A stretch of 64,000 nucleotides of DNA from assembly GCA_020638855.1 (NCBI GenBank), contig JACKHT010000004.1:186001-250000 (forward strand), given 5' to 3'. Origin of the DNA: Planctomycetota bacterium. Its GTDB lineage: Bacteria > Planctomycetota > UBA1135 > GCA-002686595. This document shows, one piece after another, positions 1-8,480 of this stretch (position 1 is its first letter; every line of letters begins with the position of its first letter). The position numbers and the translations under genes were made by a program. The notes under the pieces are model-generated. The model saw only the letters and a list, made by a program, of their open reading frames with translations, ran no database searches and was not told the origin of the DNA.

Positions 1-776
1 ACGGCAACAAAGCCGCGCTGACCCTGCAGGCCCTCGATCGCCACTACCCCACCGACTCAGCGAAGGACCAGCGCGAGCGCGCCATCCTGATGGGCCGCGC
101 CCTCGCGCTCACGGCCGATCCGGTCGAAGCCCTGCGCGCCCTCGATGTGGCCGCCGAACGAAGCCCGTTTGGACCCAACGACCTGGAAATCCTTGCGGTT
201 CGCGCCAAGGCCCTGGGCCGCGCGGGTCGCCATGGTGATGCCTCGACGGCTTGGTTGGCGGTAGCTCGCCAAGCGACCGGAAAGGAGTTGGAGAACGCCT
301 ACGTGCAGGCCGCCGAAGAAGCGCTGGCTGGAGGTCATGAGTTGGCGGTCTTGGCGATCCATCGCCGCGCCGTGGACCTGGGCTTTGGCCGACGCCTCGA
401 GCCCGCTCAGCTGGAAGCCAAACTACGCCTCGGGATCGCCACCGAAGTGGAGGGGTACTCGCTTTCCCAGCAGCTTTCGCGCGCGCTGCAGTTGGCCCGC
501 GTGCAACAAACGCCGGAAGCGCTGCGCGCCCTGCGCCCGATCTACCTGCGTCGGTCCGAGTTGACTCCCGATCGGCGCATGGACCTGGCCCTTGGCTTTG
601 CCCGCGTCCTCGACGCCGAAAGCCTGACCCGCGAAGCCATCGAAACCCTGCGCGTGATGGCCTCCGAAACCCAATCCGCCATGGACAAGCGCCAGATCTA
701 CACCCTGGCCGCCCAGATCTATGAATCCCACGGGGACTTTGAGTCCGCCATCGAAGCCCTCAAGGGGACCCTGTAA
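1..776 (+). CDS. TPR-like repeat protein (5' end outside window)
   Basis: The reading frame is open from the third base of the window to TAA at 774-776, so the gene starts upstream. About 257 residues are visible. They are alpha-helical and rich in Ala, Arg and Leu, with TPR-like helix pairs, for example around 'RAKALGRAGRHGDASTAWLAV' and again near the C-terminus where 'AAQIYESHGDFESAIEALK' is a good TPR. There is no catalytic motif. It ends 11 bases before the next gene, a secreted TPR protein, and both lie directly upstream of the flagellar regulatory pair, so a scaffold or assembly role linked to motility is possible but is inference. The N-terminus and any signal peptide cannot be seen. 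Confidence 0.7.
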   Translation, partial: GNKAALTLQALDRHYPTDSAKDQRERAILMGRALALTADPVEALRALDVAAERSPFGPNDLEILAVRAKALGRAGRHGDASTAWLAVARQATGKELENAYVQAAEEALAGGHELAVLAIHRRAVDLGFGRRLEPAQLEAKLRLGIATEVEGYSLSQQLSRALQLARVQQTPEALRALRPIYLRRSELTPDRRMDLALGFARVLDAESLTREAIETLRVMASETQSAMDKRQIYTLAAQIYESHGDFESAIEALKGTL

Positions 777-787
777 GGAACGCTGTC

Positions 788-1588
788 ATGATGAAACACC
801 AATGGACCGTTGGCCTGGTTGGGGCCGCCCTTTTGGGCATTCCGGCCATCGCCTCGCAGCAGGGCAACGCCCTGGCTAGCTTGCAAACCGCGCTCGAATC
901 CACCAAGGCCGCGCTCGAAGAGCTGGTGGGTTTGGAGCCGCGCATCGTGGACAAGGACCCGAGCGCCCTGCAGCGCTTGATGGACCTTACCGAAGAACCC
1001 AAGCAAGAACCCCAGCAAGTCGACGAGACCATCGTTCGCCTGCGCACCGACATCCAGCGCCTGCAGAATGCGTTGGACCTGGGTCCCTCGGCGAATGGCT
1101 CGCAGGTTCCGGCCCAGCCCTCCACCGGCCTTGATTTGGCCAGCCTGGTGGCCAACCCCTCGACGGCCAACCCGAACGGAACGGGCAGCGGGGGGAAGGT
1201 CTCCGGCACCCAGAGCTTTGAAGACGAAGGCTACTCCGCCAACGAAATGGCCGAAGCCCGGCTCCAAGTGCGCGCTGGCAAGTACAGCGAAGCCATCGAA
1301 ATTCTGCGCAAGCAGCCCACCACTCCGGAGAGCCGTTACTGGCTGGCGCGCGCGCTGCAAGGTCTCGGCGACACGGTGGAATCGCGCGAATTGCTGCGCG
1401 GTTTGGCCGCCGATGGCGAGCAAGCGCACCGCTATGCCCGCTGGGCCACCCAGGACCTGCGCATGATCGAACTGCGCGAGAAACTCGACCAGCAAGCCAA
1501 ACCCCAAACAGCCAAGACCCAATCAGCTAAGACCCAATCAGCCAATACCAAGCCGACCCCGGCCACCAAGCAATCCTCCCAAAACTAA
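788..1588 (+). CDS. Secreted TPR-containing hypothetical protein
   Basis: This 266-residue protein has an N-terminal signal peptide (about residues 1-23, ending near 'PAIAS'), so it is predicted to be periplasmic. A helical segment around residues 30-100 may form a coiled coil. It is followed by a low-complexity Pro/Ser/Asn linker and a short TPR-like block (about residues 150-225, 'AGKYSEAIEILRKQP'). The C-terminus is low complexity, with tandem AKTQS-type pentapeptides encoded by a 15-bp repeat. An AAGGAA Shine-Dalgarno sequence precedes ATG 788. The layout resembles periplasmic TPR accessory proteins such as CpoB/YbgF but without enough similarity to name it. It probably belongs to the motility transcription unit. 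Confidence 0.75.
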   Translation: MMKHQWTVGLVGAALLGIPAIASQQGNALASLQTALESTKAALEELVGLEPRIVDKDPSALQRLMDLTEEPKQEPQQVDETIVRLRTDIQRLQNALDLGPSANGSQVPAQPSTGLDLASLVANPSTANPNGTGSGGKVSGTQSFEDEGYSANEMAEARLQVRAGKYSEAIEILRKQPTTPESRYWLARALQGLGDTVESRELLRGLAADGEQAHRYARWATQDLRMIELREKLDQQAKPQTAKTQSAKTQSANTKPTPATKQSSQN

Positions 1589-1602
1589 CACTCCCCCTTC
1601 CC

Positions 1603-2790
1603 ATGACGACCTCCTCCCAACCCATGGAAACGCTCCAAGCAGGCTCCGACGACCTGTTGGCTGGTTTGCATCGCTTCCAAGGCGTGTTGGGAGCGCTGCA
1701 GATCACCCACGAACGGTTGGAGCAGCGCGCGAAGCGTATGGAAGCCGAGCTCGAAGTGTCCAATCAGCAATTGGCGGCCAAGGTGGCCGAGCTCGATCGG
1801 ACCAACCAATTCCTCGAAGCGATCCTGTCGAGCCTGCCCTCGGGCGTGGTGGTGCGCAACGCCGAAGACCAAATCGTGCGGGTCAACGCGGCCTGCTTGT
1901 CGATCTTGGATTGCTCCGCGAGCGAACTCTTGGGCAGCACAGACCACCTTCCGCTGCTCGAGCACGAGCAAAACGACGCCTGGAACGAGCTGATCACCGC
2001 CCAGGGTGTGCGCAAAATCGTCGTCCTCAACCAATCGGCGGTCCAAGACTCCAAAGGCCAGGACCTCGGCTCGGTCCAGATCCTGTCGGACCAGACCGCG
2101 CTCGCCTCGGCGACCGCCCAAGTCCACCAGCAATCCAAGATGGCGGCCCTCGGCACCATGGCTGGCGGCATTGCCCACGAAATCCGCAACCCCATGAACG
2201 CCGTGCGCGGGTTCGCTGGGTTGTTGGCCCGCCCCGGTGTCAGCCCCGAAGCCCAGCGTCGCTACGCCAGCGCCATCGAGCGTGGCGTGATCGAGGTCGA
2301 GAGCACGATCCATGGCCTGCTCAACCTAGCCAACCCTTCGGGACCCGAGCACGAGTCGCTATCGAGCCAAGGCCTCTTGACCAGCGCCCTGGACCTGGTG
2401 CAAGCCCACGAATCGTGCGCAGACATCGCTTGGACCACCGACATCGAAGACCAGCCCTTTGCCGGGGATCGCGTCCAACTGCGCCAAGCCCTGCGCAACC
2501 TGATCGCCAACGCGGTCCAAGCCCAACACGGCCAAGGCGCCATCCACGTGGTGGCCCGCTCCACCGACGATGCCGTGGTCTTCGAAGTCCACGACGCCGG
2601 CCCGGGCCTCGCCAGCCAGCCCGCGGAGCGCTGGATCGATCCGTTCTACACGACCCGCGCCGAAGGCATGGGCCTCGGCCTCTCGCTGGTCGACCGCATC
2701 GCTCGACTGCACGGCGGAAGCCTGCAGATCTCCCCTACACCCTCCGTTCTTGGTGGCGCCTGCGTCCGCCTGAGCCTTCCCCTCTCCTGA
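1603..2790 (+). CDS. PAS-domain sensor histidine kinase, flagellar regulatory type (FlrB/FleS-like)
   Basis: The protein has 395 residues and no obvious membrane segment, so it is likely cytosolic. It contains an N-terminal coiled coil (about 15-70), a PAS domain (about 70-180), and a HisKA dimerisation domain with the H-box 'GGIAHEIRNPMNAVRGFAG', phospho-acceptor His192. The HATPase_c domain follows, with an N-box (RNLIANAVQA), G1 (DAGPGL) and G2 (GMGLGLSLV). It is expected to phosphorylate the sigma-54 activator encoded immediately downstream (start 15 bases after this stop). Soluble PAS kinases of this architecture next to flgB are typical of FlrB/FleS/FlgS, which couple basal-body assembly to sigma-54-dependent flagellar genes. 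The function is inferred from context plus architecture; the kinase call is firm. Confidence 0.9.
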   Translation: MTTSSQPMETLQAGSDDLLAGLHRFQGVLGALQITHERLEQRAKRMEAELEVSNQQLAAKVAELDRTNQFLEAILSSLPSGVVVRNAEDQIVRVNAACLSILDCSASELLGSTDHLPLLEHEQNDAWNELITAQGVRKIVVLNQSAVQDSKGQDLGSVQILSDQTALASATAQVHQQSKMAALGTMAGGIAHEIRNPMNAVRGFAGLLARPGVSPEAQRRYASAIERGVIEVESTIHGLLNLANPSGPEHESLSSQGLLTSALDLVQAHESCADIAWTTDIEDQPFAGDRVQLRQALRNLIANAVQAQHGQGAIHVVARSTDDAVVFEVHDAGPGLASQPAERWIDPFYTTRAEGMGLGLSLVDRIARLHGGSLQISPTPSVLGGACVRLSLPLS

Positions 2791-2804
2791 TCTTGCCAAG
2801 CCCG

Positions 2805-4205
2805 ATGAGCCGCAAACTGATTTTTGTTGTCGACGACGACTCCCTCTCCCGCGATTTCCTCACGGAAGCCACCCGTGGCATGGGCCACGAGGTTCAGGCT
2901 TTTGAGAATGGAGCTCTGGCTTTGCAAGCAACCGAGCGTCGGGTCCCCGACCTGGTGCTGAGCGATGTGCGCATGCCGGTCATGGATGGCATCCAATTGA
3001 CCCGCAACTTGCAAGAGCGCTTCCCCGGGCTCCCGGTGGTACTGGTCACCGCTCACGCCTCGCTGGAAACGGCTCTGGATGCGCTGCGCTTGGGTGCCGT
3101 CGATTTCCTGCTCAAGCCCTGCACCCCCGACAACCTGGAGTTGGTCGTTGGACGAGTCTTGCGCACCGGGCAGCTCGAACGTGAAAACGCCTATCTGCGC
3201 AACGAGGTGCAAGGCGCCAAGCCCGAGACCATCATCGCGCAGAGCCCGCCCATGGTCCAACTGCTCCGCACAGCGGCCCGCGTGGCCCGTTCACGGGGTA
3301 CGGTCTTGATCTCCGGCGAGAGCGGCACGGGCAAGGAAAAGGTGGCCCAGTACGTCCACCAAGCCAGCCCGCGCGCCGACCACCCCTTCGTGCGCGTCAA
3401 CTGCGCCGCCCTGTCCGAAAGCCTGCTCGAGTCCGAGCTCTTCGGTCACGAGAAGGGATCGTTCACCGGAGCGTTCCAATCGCGCGTGGGCCGCTTCGAG
3501 CTGGCCGATGGCGGCACCGTGCTGCTCGACGAAATCGGCGACATCTCCCCCAACATGCAGGCCAAGCTGCTGCGCGTCCTGCAAGAAGGGGAATTCGAGC
3601 GGGTCGGCGGCACGACGACCCTGCAGGTGGACGTGCGCGTCATCGCCGCCACGAACCGCCGCCTGGCCGACGAAGTCGCCGCCGGTCGCTTCCGCGAGGA
3701 CTTGTACTACCGCTTGCACGTGCTGCCGCTCGAGGTCGCCACGCTGCGCGAACGCCGTGAAGACATCCTGCCCCTCGCACGCCACTTTGCCCAACTGTTC
3801 GCGCGCCAAAACGGATCGCCGAACCCGGCCTTTTCGGTCGAGGCCCAAGAGCGCTTGCTCAACTGGAACTGGCCCGGCAACGTGCGTGAATTGGAAAACG
3901 TGATCCACCGCGCGGTCATCCTGGGCCGCCCCGGCCACATCGAAGAAGCCGACTTGGTCTTCGGTCCCGCCGGCGACGGCGGTTCGACCGCGCGCCCCTC
4001 GGGTCAAAGCCTGGATCTGTTCCACCCCGAGTGCGCCAACGCCTTGGCCGACCACACCATGGCCAACATCGAACGCGTCGCAATCTTGGCCACCTTGCAG
4101 TCGTCCGGCAACAACAAGACCGAAGCCGCTCGACGCCTTGGCCTGACCGCGCGCACCCTGTCGAACAAGATGAAGATCTGGCGCCAAACCGGTTTGGTCG
4201 CCTAA
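2805..4205 (+). CDS. Sigma-54-dependent response regulator (FlrC/FleR/NtrC family)
   Basis: The protein has 466 residues from ATG 2805; a longer open frame upstream overlaps the kinase gene and has no coding character. Domains in order are a receiver (1-120; acidic pocket D10-D12, phospho-acceptor D54 in 'VLSDVRMPVMDG', conserved K in 'FLLKPC'), a sigma-54 AAA+ domain (about 140-370) with Walker A GESGTGKE, the sigma-54 contacting loop GAFTGA (in 'HEKGSFTGAFQ') and Walker B 'GGTVLLDEIG', and a Fis-type helix-turn-helix at the end ('NNKTEAARRLGLTARTLSNK'). It activates sigma-54 promoters, most plausibly of flagellar genes given the adjacent kinase upstream and flgB 14 bases downstream. Confidence 0.93.
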   Translation: MSRKLIFVVDDDSLSRDFLTEATRGMGHEVQAFENGALALQATERRVPDLVLSDVRMPVMDGIQLTRNLQERFPGLPVVLVTAHASLETALDALRLGAVDFLLKPCTPDNLELVVGRVLRTGQLERENAYLRNEVQGAKPETIIAQSPPMVQLLRTAARVARSRGTVLISGESGTGKEKVAQYVHQASPRADHPFVRVNCAALSESLLESELFGHEKGSFTGAFQSRVGRFELADGGTVLLDEIGDISPNMQAKLLRVLQEGEFERVGGTTTLQVDVRVIAATNRRLADEVAAGRFREDLYYRLHVLPLEVATLRERREDILPLARHFAQLFARQNGSPNPAFSVEAQERLLNWNWPGNVRELENVIHRAVILGRPGHIEEADLVFGPAGDGGSTARPSGQSLDLFHPECANALADHTMANIERVAILATLQSSGNNKTEAARRLGLTARTLSNKMKIWRQTGLVA

Positions 4206-4219
4206 CCCGGAGCGAAACC

Positions 4220-4579
4220 ATGGAACTGTACGGACCCAATAGCAACCTGTTGATGCGCCTTATGTCGGCCACGACCGAACGGCAGAGGGTGCTTTCCAAC
4301 AACATCGCCAACCAGAACACGCCCGGCTTCAAGCGCCGCAACGTCGAGTTCGAAAGCCTGCTCACCCGCGAAATGGAGCGTTTCCAACCCCAAGTAGACC
4401 GCGTCCAACCGGAGAGCACGATCGACACCACCTCGCCCAGCCAACCCAACGGCAACAACGTGAACATGGAACTCGAGGTCGCTTCGATGCGCGAGAACAT
4501 GCTGCGCTACGAGATGTACGCAACCATCATGTCCGGCAACGTGAAGATCATGTCGTCGGCAATCAACGGAGATCGCTAA
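4220..4579 (+). CDS. flgB: Flagellar basal-body rod protein FlgB
   Basis: The protein has 119 residues from ATG 4220. The N-terminal flagellar rod signature 'RVLSNNIANQNTPGFKRRN' and the C-terminal helix 'MRENMLRYEMYATIMSGNVKIM' are diagnostic of FlgB, the proximal rod subunit sitting on the MS ring/FliE and exported by the flagellar type III system. Its length matches the family. It opens the structural block flgB-flgC-fliE-fliF and is separated from flgC by two bases, which implies translational coupling. Confidence 0.95.
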   Translation: MELYGPNSNLLMRLMSATTERQRVLSNNIANQNTPGFKRRNVEFESLLTREMERFQPQVDRVQPESTIDTTSPSQPNGNNVNMELEVASMRENMLRYEMYATIMSGNVKIMSSAINGDR

Positions 4580-4581
4580 TC

Positions 4582-5016
4582 ATGGCAGGCATCCAACGCA
4601 TTTTCCAAGGCATGCACACGGCCTCGACCGCCCTCAAGGCGGAACGGGCTCGGGTGGACATCATCGCGCAGAACATTGCGCAGGCCAACACCACGCGCAT
4701 GCCCGACACGGGTGAGCCGTACCGCCGCGAGGTGGTCAACTTTGCACCCATCTATCAAAAGGGGCCCGACGGCACCCAAGAAGTAGGTGGCGTCCGGGTT
4801 TCGGGGGTCACCAAGGACTACACCACCCCCTTCGAAGTCGTGCACGACCCCGCCCATCCCGATGCGGACGCGGACGGCAACGTGCTCTACCCCAACGTCA
4901 ACACCATCAAGGAGATGGCCGAACTGATCACCGCCCTGCGCGCCTACGAGGCCAACATCCAGGTAGCGGACTCCTTCGAACGCATGGCCCAACGAGGCCT
5001 CAAGCTGGCCGAGTAG
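4582..5016 (+). CDS. flgC: Flagellar basal-body rod protein FlgC
   Basis: The protein has 144 residues. The N-terminal helix contains 'IAQNIAQANTTRMPDTGEPY', the rod/hook family motif. The C-terminus 'MAELITALRAYEANIQVADS' is the classic FlgC ending, which packs against the N-terminal helix in the rod. It is a proximal rod component exported through the flagellar secretion apparatus. It lies between flgB (2 bases) and fliE (13 bases). Confidence 0.95.
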   Translation: MAGIQRIFQGMHTASTALKAERARVDIIAQNIAQANTTRMPDTGEPYRREVVNFAPIYQKGPDGTQEVGGVRVSGVTKDYTTPFEVVHDPAHPDADADGNVLYPNVNTIKEMAELITALRAYEANIQVADSFERMAQRGLKLAE

Positions 5017-5029
5017 GCCAACCCACACC

Positions 5030-5362
5030 ATGAGCACCATCGGCGGCAATCTCGGACTGGGTAGGTCCAACATCGAGCAGGCGTTGCAAGCCATGAAGCA
5101 ACGCAGCCAGGAGCTGCAGGGAATCGGTCAGACCGAGCCCTCCAAGGCTTCGTTCGGTGGTTCCCTGTCGGACTCCGTCGTCGCGCTCAACCAAACCGTC
5201 CAAGCCACCGAAACCCTGCACCTGGAAGCCCTCAAGGGCGACATGGACTTTCACGAGGTCGCGGCTCGGGTCAAAGAGGCCCAACTCAGCTTCGACTTCG
5301 CCATGCAAGTGCGCAACAAGCTCATCGACGCCTACCGCGAAGTGATGCGTATGTCCGTCTGA
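5030..5362 (+). CDS. fliE: Flagellar hook-basal body complex protein FliE
   Basis: The 110-residue protein ends in the characteristic FliE helix ('DFHEVAARVKEAQLSFDFAM', then 'QVRNKLIDAYREVMRMSV'), which joins the MS ring to the rod. The N-terminus is Gln/Ser-rich, as usual. The position between flgC and fliF is the standard order in many bacteria. Confidence 0.94.
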   Translation: MSTIGGNLGLGRSNIEQALQAMKQRSQELQGIGQTEPSKASFGGSLSDSVVALNQTVQATETLHLEALKGDMDFHEVAARVKEAQLSFDFAMQVRNKLIDAYREVMRMSV

Positions 5363-5375
5363 TCTCTTGACCGCC

Positions 5376-6908
5376 ATGAAACAAACCCTCCTCCAAATCT
5401 GGCAAGCCCTGCGTGCGAGCAACGCCTCGACGCGTATGGCGATTGCCGCCGGGGTCCTGTTGGCTCTGGTCGTGACCGGTGCCTCCATGTACCGTTCCGC
5501 CAACCCCAACATGGAATTCTTCGTGGGCGACCTGGACAACACCAGCTTCTCCAAGGCCACCCGCGCCCTGAGCCAGGCTGGCGTGCGCTTCGAAACCTCG
5601 GTGGGCGGCGCCCCGTACACGATCTTCGTCGAGTCCGGCCAAAAGTACAAAGCCCACAACGCCATCGCCGAAGCCGGCGCCATGGACGTGGGGGCGACCG
5701 GAATCAACACCGGCGGCGCCTCGACGGCCTGGGCCTCTTCGATCGAACGCCAGCAAATGGCCGACGCCCGCTACTGGCAAGAGGTCGAAAAGCAACTGAT
5801 GCAGCTGCATTGGGTGCGTTCGGCCAAGGTCATCGCGCGGCAGCCGGTCAACCGCGTCCTGGGCCGGGCCCCGCAACCCACCGTATCCGTGCTCCTGACC
5901 ACCCGCGGCCTGCGCCCAACTCCCGAGCAAAGCCAGAACGTGGGCAACATCGTCCGCACGGCCTTCAGTGTGCCCGAAGAGAACATCACGATCCTGGACC
6001 AGAACGGTGCGCTGATCTTCAACGGCAGCAACGACGAGCGCCTGGATGAGCACCTGACCTACCAGCGGGCCTTCAGCCAAGACCAAACCGCAACCGTGCA
6101 GCAATTGCTGGACTCGGTCTACGGACCCGGATTGACCAAGGTCATTGTGCGCGGCGACTGGTCGTTCGTGAAAACCGAAACGGTGGGCAACATCCTCGAT
6201 CCCGGCAAACAAGTGGTGCAAGAGTCGTCCGTATCGACCAGCACGCCGGTGGCCACCTACGAAGGCGGGCCCGCTGGGCTCGAAGAGAGCTTCACGGGAG
6301 CCCCGAACCAAGGCGGCACGCCCGCCAAGCAGGACCCCGCCACGCGCAAGGAAACCGACAAGCAATACGCCTTTGGCTCGCAAACCACCCACCGGGTGGA
6401 CGATGCTCCGGTCCTAGAACGCTTGAGCGTGAGTTTGACCCTCGACGAGTCCTTGGCCGACCAGGCAGAGGCGGTGGCGATGCAGGTCAAGGCGGCCGTA
6501 GGCTTCCAGGAACAACGTGGCGACCTCATGGCCACCAACACGACCGCGCTCAACGGCATCGAACGCGATGAAAACGGCAAGCCCGTGGCACCCGAAGCCC
6601 TCGTAGCCCCGGAAGCACCCAGCCCCATGATGGGCCTGTTGCTCGAACGCGGGGTCGAGATTTCGGCCCTCTTGGTCTTCGTGTTCCTGCTCGTCCGTTC
6701 GCTGCGCGCCCCCAAACTGGGTGCCACCTCGAAGTCCGGCGGGGGCATGAACGCTTCCGACCTGATGGAGGGCGAAATCGAAATCGACCCGAGCCTCTTG
6801 GCCCGCAAGCACATCGACAACCTGCTGGAAAATGATCCGGACCGGGTGAGCTCGTTGTTGACGCGCTGGGCCATGGGTGAGGACTTCTACGCCAAGGCCA
6901 AGTCATGA
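5376..6908 (+). CDS. fliF: Flagellar MS-ring protein FliF
   Basis: The protein has 510 residues from ATG 5376; an in-frame TTG at 5367 would add three residues, and neither has a clear Shine-Dalgarno sequence. There is an N-terminal transmembrane helix at about residues 20-40, then the ring-building region with the YscJ/FliF motif ('ERQQMADARYWQEVEKQLMQ', 'VSVLLTTRGLRPTPEQSQNV'). A low-complexity linker is followed by a second transmembrane helix (around 'ISALLVFVFLLVRSL') and a cytoplasmic tail ('RKHIDNLLENDPDRVSSLLT') that binds FliG. It forms the inner-membrane MS ring that houses the export gate. It overlaps fliG by four bases (ATGA). Confidence 0.95.
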   Translation: MKQTLLQIWQALRASNASTRMAIAAGVLLALVVTGASMYRSANPNMEFFVGDLDNTSFSKATRALSQAGVRFETSVGGAPYTIFVESGQKYKAHNAIAEAGAMDVGATGINTGGASTAWASSIERQQMADARYWQEVEKQLMQLHWVRSAKVIARQPVNRVLGRAPQPTVSVLLTTRGLRPTPEQSQNVGNIVRTAFSVPEENITILDQNGALIFNGSNDERLDEHLTYQRAFSQDQTATVQQLLDSVYGPGLTKVIVRGDWSFVKTETVGNILDPGKQVVQESSVSTSTPVATYEGGPAGLEESFTGAPNQGGTPAKQDPATRKETDKQYAFGSQTTHRVDDAPVLERLSVSLTLDESLADQAEAVAMQVKAAVGFQEQRGDLMATNTTALNGIERDENGKPVAPEALVAPEAPSPMMGLLLERGVEISALLVFVFLLVRSLRAPKLGATSKSGGGMNASDLMEGEIEIDPSLLARKHIDNLLENDPDRVSSLLTRWAMGEDFYAKAKS

Positions 6909-7921
6909 GCGAAACCATCAGCGGAGTCCAGAAGGTCGCCGCCTTCCTCCTCAGCCTAGACAAAGACGTGAGCGCCAACCTCTTGCGTCGACTCGACCCC
7001 AAGGTGATCCCCGCGGTTGCGCAAGCCATGACCGACTTGCAACCGGACATGTGCACCGTCGAGTCGGTCGATGAAATCTATGGGGACCTAGCCCGTACGG
7101 TCTACAAGCGATCGGGCGTCCGCGCCCAGGACTACTACGAACTGCACGACATCCTCACCCAGTCGTTTGGGGTCGAAGAAGCCGACCGCGTGCTGATGGA
7201 CATCCACGCGCGCCGCCGCAAGAGCCAACCGCTCGGCTTCCTGGAAGCCATGCAACCCGAAGTGGTCGCGCGCGTGCTCAGCGCCGAGTCGACCGCCGTG
7301 GTTTCCCTAGTCCTGGCGCACGTTTCTCCGGCGGTTTCCGCCGCCGTGCTCAACACCTTCGACGAGGCGGTTGCCCTCGACGTCGTCAAGCGCATGACCT
7401 CGATCGTTCCGCCCAGCATCGACACGATGCTCTCGATCGCCGACAACCTGCAGGAGCGGATCCGCCTGGCGGCCAGCATGCCGGCCCCGCCCGATCCGGG
7501 CGACAGCCTGCGCACGATCGCCGACCTGCTCAACCACTCGGAAGGCGACATCGAAAAGACCGTGCTTTCGGGCCTGGAAGAGTTCAACGAAGAGATGGCC
7601 GACCAGGTGCGCGAATTCATGTTCACCTGGAACGACCTGGCGACCATCGAGAAACGCGCCATGCAAAAGATCCTGGCCTCGGTCGACACGCGCACCCTGG
7701 CGGTGGCCCTCAAAGGTTCGCCGCCCGACGTGGAAGACAACATCATGGCCAACCTCTCGAGCCGCGTGAAAGACATCGTGGCCGACGAGCGCGACTTGGC
7801 CGGGCCGATGCCCATGTCCGAGGTGAACGCCTCGCGCGGCGAGATCATGGTGGCCGTGCGCGCTTTGATGGAAGCCGGTGAATTCAGTCCGACCCGTTCG
7901 GGAGAGGAGCTCGTTTCCTAG
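6905..7921 (+). CDS. fliG: Flagellar motor switch protein FliG
   Basis: The 338 residues match the usual family length. The N-terminal domain ('KVAAFLLSLDKDVSANLLRR') docks on FliF, the middle armadillo-like domain is followed by the flexible linker, and the C-terminal torque-generating domain is recognisable by 'MFTWNDLATIEKRAMQKILA', 'TLAVALKGSPPDVEDNIM' and 'EVNASRGEIMVAVRALMEAG'. The charged residues in this domain interact with the MotA loop. FliG couples stator rotation to the MS ring and C ring (fliM and fliN lie 7 kb downstream). Confidence 0.95.
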   Translation: MSETISGVQKVAAFLLSLDKDVSANLLRRLDPKVIPAVAQAMTDLQPDMCTVESVDEIYGDLARTVYKRSGVRAQDYYELHDILTQSFGVEEADRVLMDIHARRRKSQPLGFLEAMQPEVVARVLSAESTAVVSLVLAHVSPAVSAAVLNTFDEAVALDVVKRMTSIVPPSIDTMLSIADNLQERIRLAASMPAPPDPGDSLRTIADLLNHSEGDIEKTVLSGLEEFNEEMADQVREFMFTWNDLATIEKRAMQKILASVDTRTLAVALKGSPPDVEDNIMANLSSRVKDIVADERDLAGPMPMSEVNASRGEIMVAVRALMEAGEFSPTRSGEELVS

Positions 7922-7922
7922 C

Positions 7923-8480
7923 ATGGGCAAGACCACGCAACACGTGAAGCTGGTACGGGCACCCCAGGGGGCCCAAATCCGGCGTGTCAGCTTGGCCGAG
8001 CTCAGCGAGACCATGCGCCAGCAAGATCTCGAGCAAGCCTTTGCCCGCGGCCAAGCCGAAGGCCAACGCCAGGCTCAAGAAGCCGCGGCTGGGGCCCTAG
8101 CCCTCGCCGTGGAACGGCTCGACCAAGCCCGCGAGCAAGCCCTCGACCAACTCACCATCCAAGCCGTCGAGCTCTCGGTGGAGATCGCGCGCCAACTGAT
8201 CCAAGTCGAAATCGCCGCCGAAAACTACGACCTCGAACGAATCATCCGCAGCTCGCTCTCCCACGCCGGTATGGGCCGCGGAGCCGCGGTGGTGCACGTC
8301 AGCCCCGAAGACTTCGAACGCCTCGCGCACGTGGCCTTCCGGGAAGGCACCGAAGTCGCGGCCGACTCGAAACTGCGCTCCGGCGACGTGCAAGTGGAAT
8401 CCCCCCAGGGCCTCCTCGTGCGCGAAGTCGATGCCTGCCTAGAAACCATCCGCGAGCAGCTCTTGGAGGACGTGGCATGA
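7923..8480 (+). CDS. fliH: Flagellar assembly protein FliH
   Basis: The protein has 185 residues from ATG 7923, which directly follows the fliG stop; an upstream in-frame start would overlap fliG by about 14 codons and is less likely. The N-terminal half is a long Gln/Ala/Glu-rich helix with glycine-spaced repeats ('AFARGQAEGQRQAQEAA'), typical of FliH coiled coils. The C-terminal half resembles the FliH/V-type E-subunit domain ('AVELSVEIARQLIQVEI', 'GDVQVESPQGLLVREVD'). FliH is the stator of the export ATPase and tethers FliI to the C ring. The stop overlaps the fliI start by four bases. Confidence 0.88.
   Translation: MGKTTQHVKLVRAPQGAQIRRVSLAELSETMRQQDLEQAFARGQAEGQRQAQEAAAGALALAVERLDQAREQALDQLTIQAVELSVEIARQLIQVEIAAENYDLERIIRSSLSHAGMGRGAAVVHVSPEDFERLAHVAFREGTEVAADSKLRSGDVQVESPQGLLVREVDACLETIREQLLEDVA

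Noticed and set aside
1911..2804. N-terminal extension of the sigma-54 activator
   Set aside because: The extension is the out-of-frame shadow of the kinase gene; the receiver domain begins at ATG 2805.
4140..4219. Sigma-54 promoter upstream of flgB
   Set aside because: TGGC and TTTGG are present near 4181-4198, but the spacing and the essential GG/GC pair do not match the -24/-12 consensus.
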